A DNA stretch of 64,000 bases from Platanthera guangdongensis (Eukaryota; Streptophyta; Magnoliopsida; Asparagales; Orchidaceae), in the NCBI GenBank assembly GCA_039583875.1, contig CM077165.1, positions 78,852,757 through 78,916,756 of the forward strand, written 5' to 3'. Both the position numbers and the translations under genes were made by a program. The notes under the pieces are model-generated. The model searched no databases. It was given only the letters and a program-made list of their open reading frames with translations, and was not told where the DNA came from. Numbering within the stretch: position 1 is the first letter of the stretch; each line of letters opens with the position of its first letter. Below, piece after piece: positions 9,971 through 21,335 of this stretch.

Positions 9971-12814
9971 CTAATTCTGATCAGGTTCTTTTATGACTAT
10001 TCCTTTCCCAGCTTGCACTTTGGCTTTTACAGCAGCAGCAGCAGGCTCAGTATCAGCAATCTTCTTTCCTTTGGAGTCCTTCTTCTTTAGTTCTTCAGCC
10101 TTGATTTTCTGTCTCTCAAAGTAATGATAGGGCTTAGGAAAGTACTTGCTAGGCTCCACAGCTGTAGGAGGTAGCTTTCCTAACTTAGCCTTTCTTCTAT
10201 ACTGGACAATGGCTTCCTGCCTAATCTCATGCTTCCTCCATTCTGCTTCTGAGAACCATTTGTTCCTCTCATGTGCATTGTCCTTGCCTGCTTTCCAGGC
10301 TGTGAGAATGATGTTCCTAGAAGTAGGGCTCCACTGTTCAAAATCAGGTTTTTGCTCAGCTAGTTCCCTGAACTTCTTCTTTGACAGCCTTGTCTCTTCT
10401 TCTTTGTCCATAGCCTCTTGCATAGCTGCTGTAACAGGTTGAACAACCTTTTCCAGAACAACATTAGGCTTTCCAGTAGTTGGACTATACATTGTGCGTA
10501 CTTCTGCATGAACCATGTCAAAATCTGGAGGTGGATAGATCACCTGAGCTACTTCCTGTTGCTCACCTCCAAGATAAGCACTTTGAATACCTGATTCAGC
10601 TACATTATCATCATCACACAGGGGAGGATAGCCCAGTGTAGCTCTGATGGAGTTAGAAATCCATTTGGCATGGTCAGAGCTAGCTTTGACTAACACCCTC
10701 TCCCCCTTTATGACTTCTTGTTCAACATGATCTCTTACATCATCTTTCTGGAACCTGATTTGGCTGTCCAAGTACCTAATGCCATCCTTAAAATAAGGTC
10801 TAAGCTTTGTAAGCTGTTCAGAAATGACCTTCTGTGAATCCTTAATTGCAGTCTTGACAGCAGCAATTTCATCTTGAAATGCTTTATCAAATTCAGCCTT
10901 TGCAGCAGCAGATGATGTTGAAGGTTCAACAGTCTTATTCTTTAGTTCTGTGACTATAGCATTGTGGGAGGCAGTCAAATTATCATTCATTTTCAACTGA
11001 TTTTCCAGCACATAGCCTTGCTTCAGTGCTATATCATCTACTTGAGACTTTATTTTCTCTTGGTGGGTTGCCAGATAGACCACTGCATTAGCACCCTTTG
11101 TAAAACAGTCAGTCATCTCCTTTTTATTAAGGTTCATTTCAAACCTTATGGACTTGATTTCCTGTGCCAGATCAGATTATAGGGTCTTGTGCCCTTCATC
11201 AACATAAGTTTCTATAGCCTTCCTTTGTTCATCCATCTTGATTTGCAGTGCAATCAGTAGAGCACTATAGTCAACAGTTGGGGCTTGTTGAACTATGGGC
11301 TGTGGGGTAATGGATTGCAAGGCTTTCTTGTAACTTTGACTTCTCCTCTTGAAGACATAGAGTTTCTTCTTTTTAGCTTGTGCAGCCTCATCTTCCTCAG
11401 ACTCTGAAGTACTGGCTATATTCACCCTGTCCTTAGGGCTTGATGGTTTTTCAGCTTGCACATCTAGTGCCTTCTCAGTGTCTAGCCTTAAAGGCTCATC
11501 CTGAACTTCCAAGTTCTCCCCCTCAACAGCAGCACCCTTCTCTTTAGCAGCAGCATTCTTGTCCATGTCAAAATCCTCTTGATCTAAATTCAGAAAGAGA
11601 TCTTCCATTGTGTATTCAGGAGGTGACTGTGCAGGAGATGTACTGGGTTGATCAACAACTTTATCAGGAACCACTTCTAGGATAACTGATGTGTCTTGGA
11701 GAACAACATCTGGTTCTTGATTTTCTTTCTGAGTTTGCTGATGGACATCAGACAAATCAGAATCTATCACAGAAAAATCTAAAGTGTTGAGGTCAGAAAG
11801 TACCTCTTGGATAATGAGTGTAGCTTGCTCACTCTCCAGTGTAGAGGGTTGTTCTACAGCTGGTGGCTCCCCCTGGCTTGGATCCTTATGCATGGGGCTA
11901 GCTGGTGGCAGCTCCCCCTGGAATTCAGCTGTCTCTTGAGGAGCAGTAGACTTCTCTGCAGCCACTTCTATTTGACTATCAGGAGTGAAAACAACCTGTT
12001 CTTCACTACCTGAACTGCTGGAGGACTCCTGTGTCACAGGAGCTATCTTCCTCTTCTTCTTTGGAGGTGAATCTTTCTTAGAAACTTGCTTCTCAGGTGT
12101 GGACAGTTCCTTTAACAGCACCCTTTCCCACCTTGAGAAGATCCTCATGTCCATCCTTCTCATGTGGTTGATTTTGCTACATACAGCAGTGCTCATTACC
12201 TCTGGTATTGTTCCAACCAGGTAGAGACTAAGTATCCTTCCCAGATTGGGCTTCTTTAGACTTTCCTTTATTTTCTCAAAGATAACCATTGACCAGTCTG
12301 TTTTGAGGTTGAAGATAATTCTGGTCATAACACTGAACATGGAGGCTGACACCCTGTCATGCCCTCCAGTCTTGCTGAGTATAACTTTACCCACAATTTC
12401 TGACAGGAATTTTCCTTGGGTATTCATTCCTCTCCTGTTGAAAACAGATCCAATCTTCAGCTTAGGATCTAGACCACACCAGGTAAGTGCTTCTTTGGTC
12501 TTAGATGTAGTCACTTCCTCTTCTTCTTGAATTTTAGGTAGCTGAAGTACCTTTCTCAGAGATTTGGGTGAAATCTTGACCTTGGTGCCATGCACTCTTG
12601 ATTTGATTTTGTAACCTGAGTCATCTACTGAAGCTCTAGTAAGGAATTCGAGAACTTCCTTCTTCCATATTTTTGTTGGTTCTGAAACCAAGTACTCCAA
12701 TCCAGAATCGGTGACTAGGGTTACCACCGATTTGATTTCTTGATCGCCATCGTCGAACGCGCCACGAACGAGCTCATAGCCTTCGTTAACATTCTCCTCG
12801 AGCTTGGGAGCCAT
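9971..12814 (-). pseudogene. RE3 accessory ORF (putative plant transposon protein-like), one in-frame stop
   Basis: One frame of about 947 codons from ATG at 12814 to 9971, broken only by TAA at 11177-11179, which could be a CAA to TAA change. The N-terminal ~230 residues form the conserved domain: KKEVLEF near residue 50, ISPKSLRKVLQLP near 80, FLSEIVGKVIL near 135 and GRILSLYLVG near 195. A low-complexity acidic/proline-rich middle follows. The C-terminal basic region holds WSPTSRNIIL and YFPKPYHYFERQ, both shared with RE1. The position between RNase H and the 3' LTR equals that of the env-like gene in Sireviruses, but I see no signal peptide or membrane segment. It resembles PF20167-type proteins of unknown function (not verified). 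Confidence 0.8.
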
Positions 12815-12844
12815 TAGGGTTTAGAGATTTAGTCTTGAGAAAAG

Positions 12845-13310
12845 AGAAATGTCGACACAGCAGTGTTGGTCTCGAAAATCTGAAAGCGTGTCGACAAACA
12901 AAGACAGAATCCTATTTATACCTTTCTGGTTTGAAGACGAACAGGCGGGATGGATTACTAAAGATGTGTCGACACTGGCAATAAGTGTCGACACTGACTT
13001 ATAATGTCTCGACACTCATGTGTCGACACAAGTTTAGTCAACAGATTTTATGTGTCGACACTTGGTTATGTGTCGACACCACTCTACTCGACTAATCGTC
13101 GAGACTTTACTTAGAAAATTCTGATTAAAACTTAAGTGTCGACACCACATTGGATGTGTTGACACCTACTCGACATGTGTCGACACTAACATTCTGAAGT
13201 GTCGACACCAACTTCTAGATGTGTCGACACCATTTTCCTGAAGTGTCGACACTTACTATTCTGTGTCGACATAGACTTGTCTATGTGTCGACACCTTTTT
13301 ACTTAGCCAA
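12845..13310 (-). promoter_or_regulatory. Internal promoter-like module upstream of RE3 accessory ORF
   Basis: The spacer between the end of pol and the accessory ORF holds some 15 copies of TGTCGACA (about 12966-13300, plus two near 12849 and 12892), the same palindrome as in the LTR. TATAAATAGG lies on the minus strand at 12920-12911, about 100 bp before the ATG at 12814. Array, TATA, short leader, ATG is the same order as in the LTR. This is strong positional evidence for an internal promoter; activity is inferred. Confidence 0.65.
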
Positions 13311-13329
13311 TTTTTAGTTCTGTAAACTT

Positions 13330-14480
13330 AGTCTAAGTTTATCATACCTAGTTCAATTTTGAACCTATTGAACTTAGCTTCTTCTAAAGGCTTAGTAAAC
13401 ATATCAGCTATCTGATTATCAGTTCTTAACATATTCAAGTGCAATATCATTTCTTTCTACATGCTCCCTAAGAAAGTGATATTTAATCTCAATATGTTTA
13501 GTTCTACTATGTGATATAGGATTATTAGCTATTGAAATAGCACTTGTAGAATCACAGTAAAGTGGAGTTCTACTTACCTGAAATCCATAGTCTTCTAGCT
13601 GATGTTGAATCCATAGAAGTTGAGCACAGCAACTTCCTGCAGCTACATATTCTGACTCAGCTGTGGAGATAGCCACACTAGTCTGCTTTTTGCTGCTCCA
13701 TGAAATTATTCTTCCACCTAGGAATTGACAGGATCCAGTAGTGCTCTTTCTATCTTCTTTGCATCCTGCAAAGTCTGCATCTGAATAGCCTGTTAGATCA
13801 AAATCTCCATTCCTAGGGTACCAGAGGCCTAGATAGGGAGTGCCCTTTAGATATCTCAAAATTCTCTTGACTGCAGTCAAGTGAGACTCTTTAGGGCAGG
13901 CTTGATACCTGGCACAAACACATGTAGCATACATAATGTCAGGCCTACTTGCAGTCAAGTATAGTAAGGAGCCAACTATCCCTCTATACAAGGTTTCATC
14001 TACAGGTTTCCCTGCATCATCCTTGCTAAGAGACATACTTGACCCCATAGGAGTCTTCATGGTACTGGATGAATCCATACCATACTTCCTTATGAGTTCT
14101 AGGGTGAACTTGGACTGACATATGGATAGACCACTTTCAGTCTGTTTAACTTGGAGACCCAAGAAAAACTTCAGTTCTCCCATACTACTCATCTCAAATT
14201 GACTTTGCATAAGCTTTGCAAACTTTTTGCAAAGGCTACTTTCAGTAGACCCAAATATAATGTCATCTACATATATTTGGACAAGTATGACTTTGCCTCT
14301 AGATTCCCTAAGGAATAGAGTCTTATCTATTTTCCCCCTTGTGAACTTGTTCTCAATGAGGAAACTAGATAGGGTTTCATACCAAGCTCTAGGAGCTTGC
14401 TTTAACCCATACAATGCTTTCCTAAGTCTATAGACATAATATGGAAGAGTAGGATCAACAAAACCTGAAGGCTGCTCCAC
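13330..14480 (-). pseudogene. pol: RE3 pol, reverse transcriptase C-terminal part and RNase H
   Basis: It holds the Copia reverse transcriptase core from EQPSGFVDP through YVDDIIFGS (catalytic YVDD, about 14270) and FFLGLQV, then RNase H with DADFAGCKEDRKS, AESEYVAAGS and HSRTKHIEIKYHF. The open frame stops at 13419 because of a one-base shift. In the next frame the usual Copia end (RTDNQIADMFTKPLE) continues to about 13330. The start at 14480 is also a frameshift boundary, since upstream codons lie in another frame. Confidence 0.9.
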
Positions 14481-15960
14481 ATATACCTTCTTCCTTTAGA
14501 TTACCATTTAGGAATGCTGACTTGACATCCATTTGGTATACCTTGAATCCTTGATAGGTTGCATAGGCCAAGAACATCCTTATGGCCTCCAGTCTGGCTA
14601 CTGGGGCAAAGGTTTGATCAAAATCAATACCTTCTTCTTGCCTATATCCTTTTGCAACCAGTCTTGCTTTATTCTTTATGATGACCCCTTGTTCATCTAA
14701 CTTATTTCTGTAGATCCACTTAGTTCCTATGACATTGTGGTCTTTAGGCTTTGGAACCAGCTCCCAAACCTTGCACCTTTTGAACTGATTAAGTTCTTCT
14801 TGCATAGCTTCAGTCCACTGTGGATCTTGTATAGCTTCTTCAAATTTCTTTGGTTCTATTTGAGACAGAAAACTTGAATATACTACAGCATTCTGATTTC
14901 TGCTCCTTGTCTGAACACCTTGTCTTGGATCTCCAATAATTAGCTCTACTGGATGATCTCTTAGATGCCTGTTGGCTGGAGGCATCCTTACTTCTGGTTG
15001 TACTTCTACAGCATCTTCATCATGCTGAGTTCCTTGTACTTCTTCAGCTCCTGGTACATGTAGTTCTCCCCCTGGACATAAGCCATCTTCTTCTACTTGC
15101 TGTCTTGCAGCAGGTACATCTTCTATGGTTAGCTTGTCCATCTTCTTAGTAAGACCTGTGGGGCTGCACACACTACTAGACAACTCATTGTTAATAAGTT
15201 TTATCTCATCAAAAACTACATGCACAGACTCCTCTACAACTTGTGTAGTCAAGTTGTAGACTCTATAAGCCTTACTATTATTGCTGTACCCAACAAACAC
15301 TCCCTCTTGGGACTTGGCAGCAAACTTAGTTAAGTAAGACTTCCCATTGTTAAGTATGAAGCATTTGCAACCAAAAATCCTGAAATAGGATAGGTTTGGT
15401 TTCCTGCCTTTCACAACTTCATAGGGGGTCTTATTTAACCTTTTAGTGATGGTAGCCCTATTTATCACATGGCATGCAGTGTTAACTGCTTCAGCCCAGA
15501 AATACTCAGGCAGTGATGTATCACTAAGTAGGGTTCTACCAGCCTCTATCAAGGTTCTATTCTTCCTCTCAGCAATGCCATTTTGCTGAGGTGTTCTAGG
15601 TGAAGAGAATTCTTGAAATATCCCAAAGTCTTCACATAGTTTTGTCATGCTTTCAGATTGAAACTCAGTACCATGGTCACTTCTAATTTTGACCACAGTA
15701 CTATTTAGTTCATTCTGAATTTGCTTGACAAAGCTGTAGAAGACACTAGGTGTTTCAGATTTCTGCCTTAAGAAGAACACCCAGGAAAACCTTGAGTAGT
15801 CATCAACAACTACAAAGGTATAGACCTTCCTACCTAAGCTGTGAACTGGCATTGGACCAAAGAGATCCATATGCAAGAGGTATAAGCACCTCACAGCATC
15901 TTTGTTCTCAATGCTTTTAAAGTGGATTTGGTCTGCTTGCCCTTTTGACAAGCTGAGCAA
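14455..15960 (-). pseudogene. pol: RE3 pol, integrase core and reverse transcriptase N-terminal part
   Basis: The integrase catalytic triad is visible: HMDLFGP (Asp), [10 protein letters not shown] (Asp) and [10 protein letters not shown] (Glu). A proline/acidic linker and the start of the reverse transcriptase follow ([43 protein letters not shown]). The frame ends at 14455 through a frameshift after [11 protein letters not shown], and the protein continues in the frame of 14480. Confidence 0.9.
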
Positions 15961-16497
15961 ATGCCATCTTTAACACACTTAACTTGAGGACCATTCCTCA
16001 CTAACTCTTTACTAAAGAGTTTGCTAATAGTCTTGTAATTAAGATGGGCAAGCCTCTTGTGCCATTTGACACATTGAGAGACTGTCTCATCAGCTACAAA
16101 ACAAACAGGAGAACCATTGCTTCTCAATCATGATGTCTAGACAGTAGACATTCCTCTTTCTATATCCTGTCAAAATGATCTCTTGATCACTTGACCTCTT
16201 GATATGACAACCATTTTTAACAAATGAGATGTCATACCCTACATCACTTAACTGACTTATACTAATAAGGTTGTGTTTCAACCCTTTAACATAAGCCACT
16301 TGAGTAATGGTAACAAGGTTTGAAGAGATGTTACCAAACCCTTTGATGATTCCTTTTTCAGAACCTCCAAAGGTCACTTTAGGACCATTTTTGATTGGAA
16401 TGTAGTCCTTCAGTAGTCCCCTTGTTCCAGTCATATATCTGAAACATCCACTATCCAAGTACCATGTTGGGGTATGGCCACTTGGATTCACCTGCAA
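15891..16497 (-). pseudogene. pol: RE3 pol, protease and GAG-pre-integrase region
   Basis: 16497-16090 contains the aspartic protease motif WYLDSGCFRYMTG, with Arg-Tyr where Copia proteases usually read SRHM; the catalytic DSG is kept. 16127-15891, in a different frame, contains the GAG-pre-integrase signature WHKRLAHLN and the CxxC of the integrase zinc region (CSACQKGKQ). At least two frameshifts (about 16090-16127 and 15900-15950) separate the pieces. Confidence 0.85.
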
Positions 16498-16503
16498 AAC
16501 AAA

Positions 16504-17188
16504 TTAATGAACCTTAGAACCCAAAGTAAACTTGGGTCCTTGGTGATTGTTAGTTTGCAACTTGACATAGCTACCTGCTGGCTTTCCACCAGGTAACTTG
16601 CTACTCAACTTGGCACTGGCATTGTGCCAACAATCCAAGGCAAAGTGGCCAACCTTGCCACAACACCAGCATTCAAACTTGTTGTACCTTTGCTTAGGTA
16701 CAGACTTGGCTGTCTTGACTACAGCAGGCTTATTGAATGTTGGGGCTTTGCCCTTGGACTTGGACTGATCCTGAACAGTCCTAGCTGGTTTAATAAAACC
16801 CAATCCAGCCTTTCCTTTATGATGAACAAATTCATCAATCAAGGGTAGCACTGATTTAGGTTTTGAAAACCTAGCAACTAGCTCTCTTTCCTTCTGGAGA
16901 TTGATCTCCAGTAACTTAATTTGATCATTTTTATAAGTGATAGTTCCCATCTGAATCACAGTAATGTGTTTCAGCCTGGCTACCTCATTGAGCTTTTGAT
17001 CAAATTCCTTCTCAAAGTCTGTTGCAGCTGCCTTTAGATCAGCAATTTCCTTTGCCTGACTTTTGGCAAGGGACTTGCTTTTCTTATAGGCTTGCAACAG
17101 TACTTTATATTCATCTAAGAGCTGATGAATATCTCCCTCAGATTCAGAAACACTTCCATCACTTGATGAAGATGAATCTGACTCTGAA
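16504..17188 (-). pseudogene. gag: RE3 gag, C-terminal part with CCHC knuckle
   Basis: It is in frame with the segment from 17097 and, by extension, from about 17190. It has a serine/acidic stretch, a coiled-coil-like middle (KSLAKSQAKEIADLKAAATD) and a zinc knuckle CWCCGKVGHFALDC (C-x2-C-x4-H-x4-C). It is out of frame with the preceding gag piece because of an indel near 17190-17200. Confidence 0.85.
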
Positions 17189-17866
17189 CTAGTAACTGAA
17201 ATCTGAACTTTGAGTTGGACTTTGTACCTGACTAGGTCCTGGCTGCTCCAGGATTTTGGTACTTTCAGTCAATGCCATCAGTCCTTGGCACTGACACTCT
17301 TCTTGTTCATAGATTGATTCCATGATCTGCATAAACTCCTCTTCTTCTTCAGCAAATAGCCCTATATAGGCTTCAGCATCTGTCTCAGTGTCTGAAGAAG
17401 AAATGTCTGAAAGAGTCTTCTCATTCTTTGCAACAAAGGACTTCTCCTTCTTTCCTTTGAAGTGAGTCTTCTTTTTGTCACTGGATTCTTTTCTTCTCTC
17501 AGGACAATCTGCAATTACATGACCCTGTCTATTGCAGCAGTAACACACTATCCTAGACCCAGTTGCCTTGCTAGTCTTTGTCTTTTTCTTGTCCTTCTTT
17601 GAAGGCTTCTTCTCCTGATACTGAACTTCTTTCCCTTTGGAAAATGAAGGTCTGGACCTCCACTGTTTCTTCTTCAGGAATTTCTGAAAATGTCTGGTGA
17701 ATGCAGCAAAGTCTTCATCACTTTCACTGCTTGTAGACTTTGTGCTAACAGATTCATCAGATTCTGATTCAACTACCTCTGGAGGAGGAGTTGATGACTT
17801 AGTCCTGCCCTTTCTAGGTACTTCTGACTTGAAGGCAACAGTCCTTTCCCTGTGCTCAGTCCTTGT
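17189..17866 (-). pseudogene. gag: RE3 gag, middle part with first CCHC knuckle
   Basis: It continues the frame of the N-terminal part directly after TAA at 17867-17869. It has a lysine-rich segment, the knuckle CYCCNRQGHVIADC, then an acidic tail (AYIGLFAEEEEEF). The frame closes at 17189. Two CCHC knuckles in one gag are therefore present in RE3, whereas RE1 keeps only the second. Confidence 0.85.
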
Positions 17867-18544
17867 TTATTTTTCCTCCTCTTTTCTCACAGACAACTGC
17901 ATCTCATAAGACAGCAACTTGCCAAACAGTGTGGGAGGAGGAATTTCTCCCAACTTTGCCATTTCTCTGATGACACAGATCTTAGTGTCCCAATCTTTGG
18001 TTAGGGACCTCAAGAACTTATCATTCAATTCATAGTTAGTGAACTCTCTTCCATAGGACATGAGTTCATTAACAATTCTATAGAACTTCTTGTAGCATTC
18101 AGTGATGCTATCTCCTCTTCCTTGCCTAAAGCTCTCATACTCTTGATTAAGCAAGGACTTTCTATCTTGCCTTACTTCTTCAGAACCTTCCATATAGACA
18201 ATGAGGGTATCCCACATTTCTTTTGCTGTTTTACAGTGAATTAGGTTCTGAAAAGTTGCATCATCAATGGCACTTACTATTATGTTTTGTGCCCTTTTGT
18301 CCATAGTGGCTAGGACAATTTCATCCTTGGTCATCTCAGAGAAATCCTTTGGAGTCCTCTGATTTGCATCCAATACTGAGATCTTCATGGGCACATATGG
18401 CCCCTCTTTGACTGTGATGTAGATTCTAGGGTCAGAGGCTTCCATGAACAGCCTTACCCTCTCTTTCCAGATTCCAAAAATCTCTTTTCTGCATATGGGC
18501 AGTTTCATTGAACCCAATTCCTTGTGATTCTCTGAAGAACCCAT
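17867..18544 (-). CDS. gag: RE3 gag, N-terminal part (DUF4219/UBN2 type)
   Basis: 225 codons from ATG at 18544. The layout is that of Copia gag: an N-terminal tryptophan-containing segment (IFGIWKERVRLFMEASDP), then the UBN2 core (KTAKEMWDTL, YESFRQGRGDSITECYKKF, LRSLTKDWDTK). It ends at TAA 17867-17869, after which the same frame stays open for 226 codons. The stop may be a nonsense mutation or a readthrough point separating Gag forms; I favour mutation. Confidence 0.85.
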   Translation of the reverse strand: MGSSENHKELGSMKLPICRKEIFGIWKERVRLFMEASDPRIYITVKEGPYVPMKISVLDANQRTPKDFSEMTKDEIVLATMDKRAQNIIVSAIDDATFQNLIHCKTAKEMWDTLIVYMEGSEEVRQDRKSLLNQEYESFRQGRGDSITECYKKFYRIVNELMSYGREFTNYELNDKFLRSLTKDWDTKICVIREMAKLGEIPPPTLFGKLLSYEMQLSVRKEEEK

Positions 18545-18635
18545 GTTTCTTGATTTTCTTGAAACTGTGTTCTGACTTACACTGAATCTGCCAAACTGGA
18601 TCTCCTCAGACAGTTAGTCCTTTTTGAGTAACCTC

Positions 18636-18647
18636 GCTTTGATACCA
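18636..18647 (-). other. Primer-binding site of RE3
   Basis: TGGTATCAAAGC on the minus strand, two bases after the 5' LTR end. It matches the 3' end complement of initiator tRNA-Met used by most plant Copia elements. Confidence 0.9.
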
Positions 18648-18649
18648 CT

Positions 18650-20764
18650 TGAAAGATATGGTACCTAAACACCTAGAGGGGGGGGGGTGAATAGGTGACA
18701 TAAACCTTTTTAAAAACTTGTTGGCAGCAACACAGTTATTTCACAGATTTCTACAGCTAACAGCAATAATAAAATATAAACTGCTAATCCACAGCACAGC
18801 ACAGCACAGACACACAAATTTATAGTGGTTCCCCAATCTTTGGGTACATCCACTTTCCCCCTTCGCCTATCTAGCAGTGTACTAGATTCGGCCTAACTTC
18901 TCCACTATCTCAGAACCCAACTAGGTTCCTACACCTCAGGCCCAAAGCCTTACACTCAGCCACCAAGGCCTACACTCAGCCACCCAGGCCTACACTCAGC
19001 CAATCAAGGCCTACACTCAGCCAATTAAGGCCTACACTCAGAGTTCTTCAACTCCTACACTCAGGCAACCAAGCCCTACCCTCAGCCTTTATAATATAGG
19101 CTTACAATTCTCTCAGATCCAATGGATCCTACAAGTTAAAATTGAAATACAATAATTAACTCTACAACTCAGAAAATAAGAGAGGAGTTGAGAGTTTCTT
19201 GAAGAGTTCTTGGAAGAACTCAGCTAGATCCAAACTGACTTAGCTTTCTTCAAAGCTTCTTGAGTAGAACTGAATTAGTCTGAATCCTCTGCAGTTAATC
19301 CTTGACCTCTGCTTCTTGAGATCCAGATGATTCTGAATCCTTCTTCTCAGCCTTAGTTCCAAAGACTGAATTCTTGATTGGAGCTCTCTCCCTCCAACTT
19401 CTTAGATCTGCAGTTGGACTGCCAGATCTTCTTGTGTTGATCCTCTGTGTATCACTTTTCTGATTTAATCCGATCAAACATTTCAATTATTCTCACTACT
19501 TGTAATAACAACAATCAATCAGTTTCTGTAAACTATGGGTGCCTATTTATAGGCTTCCTTCATGGTAACCGGCTGGTCCGGTTCATAACAGACTTCTGAT
19601 TTCTCTGACAGTTGCTGTAGACCGGCTGGATCGGCAGCTGTCATGTCAACCAGTCACTTCTTGAAATTCTCTAACTGTCAGATAGTGTCGAGACTTTCTG
19701 TTCTTAAGTGTCGACACTTATAGACCAAGTGTCGACACATGTTGTGTAAGTGTCGACACAAGTCTACAAGATGTCGACACAATTCCTTGTATGTCTCGAC
19801 CCAGATTCTTCTGCATGTGTCGACACTGAAATTGAGTGTCGACACAAGTACTTGTTCTTCATTCTTTAACTGTATTCTTCTAAGTGTCGACACATCTTCT
19901 TTGTGTCGACACAACTTCATGTGTTGAAACTGTCAAGTGTCGACACTGCTTCTTGGTGTCGACACAAGTCTTCAATTTTATTTCTTCAGCTGAGTGTCGA
20001 CACATTCCCTTAGTGTCGACACTTGTACTTAGAATATTTTGTAAACTTTTCTGTTCTTTGCTAAGTGTCGACACAGCTCCTTGTGTCGACACTTTCTTCA
20101 AGTGTAGACTCTTCAACTAAGTGTCGACACATTGTGCTGGGTGTCGACACTTTCTTCAAGTGTTGACTCTTCTGCATAGTGTCGACACATTGTGTTGAGT
20201 GTCGACACTTACTTCAATTACTGATTCTTCTGTTTGTGTGTCGACACATTGTGCTGAGTGTCGACACATTCTTCATATGTTGACTCTGCTGATTGAGTGT
20301 CGACACATTGTGTTGAGTGTCGACACTTGTCCTTAGTCTCTGCAGAATTTTGCTGAGTGTCGACACAACTCCAAGTGTCGACACTTTCTGATGTAGACTC
20401 AGCTCTTCTAGGTGTCGACACTTCTGCTAAGTGTCGACACAGCTTTTCTGCATTCTTCTTCACTGAGTGTCGACACAGCTCCAAGTGTCGACACTTTCTG
20501 TCTGGTGTCGACTCTTCATCCCAGGTGTCGACACAATGACTCCAAGTGTCGACACTGCTTGTCTGGGTGTCGACACAAGCTTTCTCAAGTGTCGACACTT
20601 TCCCTCTGGGTGTCGACACATGGACTTAGAAACTTTTAACTTCAGTCCAGTGAGTACCTAACCTGCACAAGTAACTCAAACAAACATCAAATACATTATG
20701 ATGTATATCATTGAGTTAGGTGAGGCTTCTTCAAATCAGGTACATTTGACCAATGTACCCAACA
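18650..20764 (-). repeat. RE3 5' LTR
   Basis: 2115 bp, nearly identical to 7550-9668; differences seen include the G-run length and about ten substitutions. TATAAATA is at 19544-19551 and the TGTCGACA array at about 19690-20616. This is the copy positioned to transcribe gag-pol. Confidence 0.95.
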
Positions 20765-20769
20765 CTGTG
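20765..20769. repeat. Target-site duplication of RE3, right copy (CTGTG)
   Basis: It matches 7545-7549. Confidence 0.95.
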
Positions 20770-21335
20770 CTGAACTTCAACTTAGTTCCCAACATTTGCT
20801 GCACCAGCCTCCAATCATTGGACGTGAACCGCCCATCTTGGTCACTCACGATGCTGCAGGGCACACCATGAAGCCGTACTATGTTATCCACATAAAGCTT
20901 TGCCAGCTTCTCCACCGGATCATCCTTCCTATGCGGAATAAAATGCGACACCTTCGTTAAACGATCAACAACCACCCAAATGGCGTCGTTCCCCTTTTGC
21001 GACCTTGGCAAACCGTGCACAAAGTCCATAGAGATGTCGTCGAATTTCCACTCCGGAATAGGCAAGGACTTAAGAAATCCTCCCGGCTTTTGGCACTCCG
21101 CCTTTACCAAGGCGCAGGTTTGGCACTTCGCTACGTATAGCGCCACATCCTTCTTCAAACCCGGCCACCAAAACAGTTTCTTTACGTTGCGGTACATCTT
21201 CGTTCTCCCCGGGTGAATCGAGTACTTGGTATGGTGTGCCTCGTACAATAACTCCACCCGTAAATTGCCCACACTTGGGACGCACAGACGACCGTCTTTC
21301 CAAAGCAATCCGTCCTCCACGACGAATTGGGAATT
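20770..21335 (-). pseudogene. pol: RE2 pol, integrase N-terminal half
   Basis: It is in frame with the upstream pol after TAA at 21336-21338. It carries the HHCC zinc-binding module (HHTKYSIH...CQTC) and the first two catalytic aspartates in SMDFVHGLP and SDQDGRFTS. It is cut by RE3 directly after LKFST. The remainder, including the catalytic Glu, is at 7544-6688. Confidence 0.9.

Larger units (their letters stand above)
7550..20764 (-). mobile_element. RE3: young Sirevirus-like Copia element with accessory ORF
   Basis: It has LTRs at 7550-9668 and 18650-20764, a perfect CTGTG duplication, a Met-tRNA primer site and a polypurine tract. The minus-strand order is gag, protease, integrase, reverse transcriptase, RNase H, a promoter-like spacer and an accessory ORF. 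Integrase before reverse transcriptase marks Ty1/Copia. The RNase H region (ESHLTAVKRILRYLKGT, DADFAGCKEDRKSTTG) is of Maximus/SIRE type. I count only about ten substitutions between LTRs, so insertion is recent. Gag and pol nevertheless contain a stop and several frameshifts, so the copy is not self-sufficient. Confidence 0.95.
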
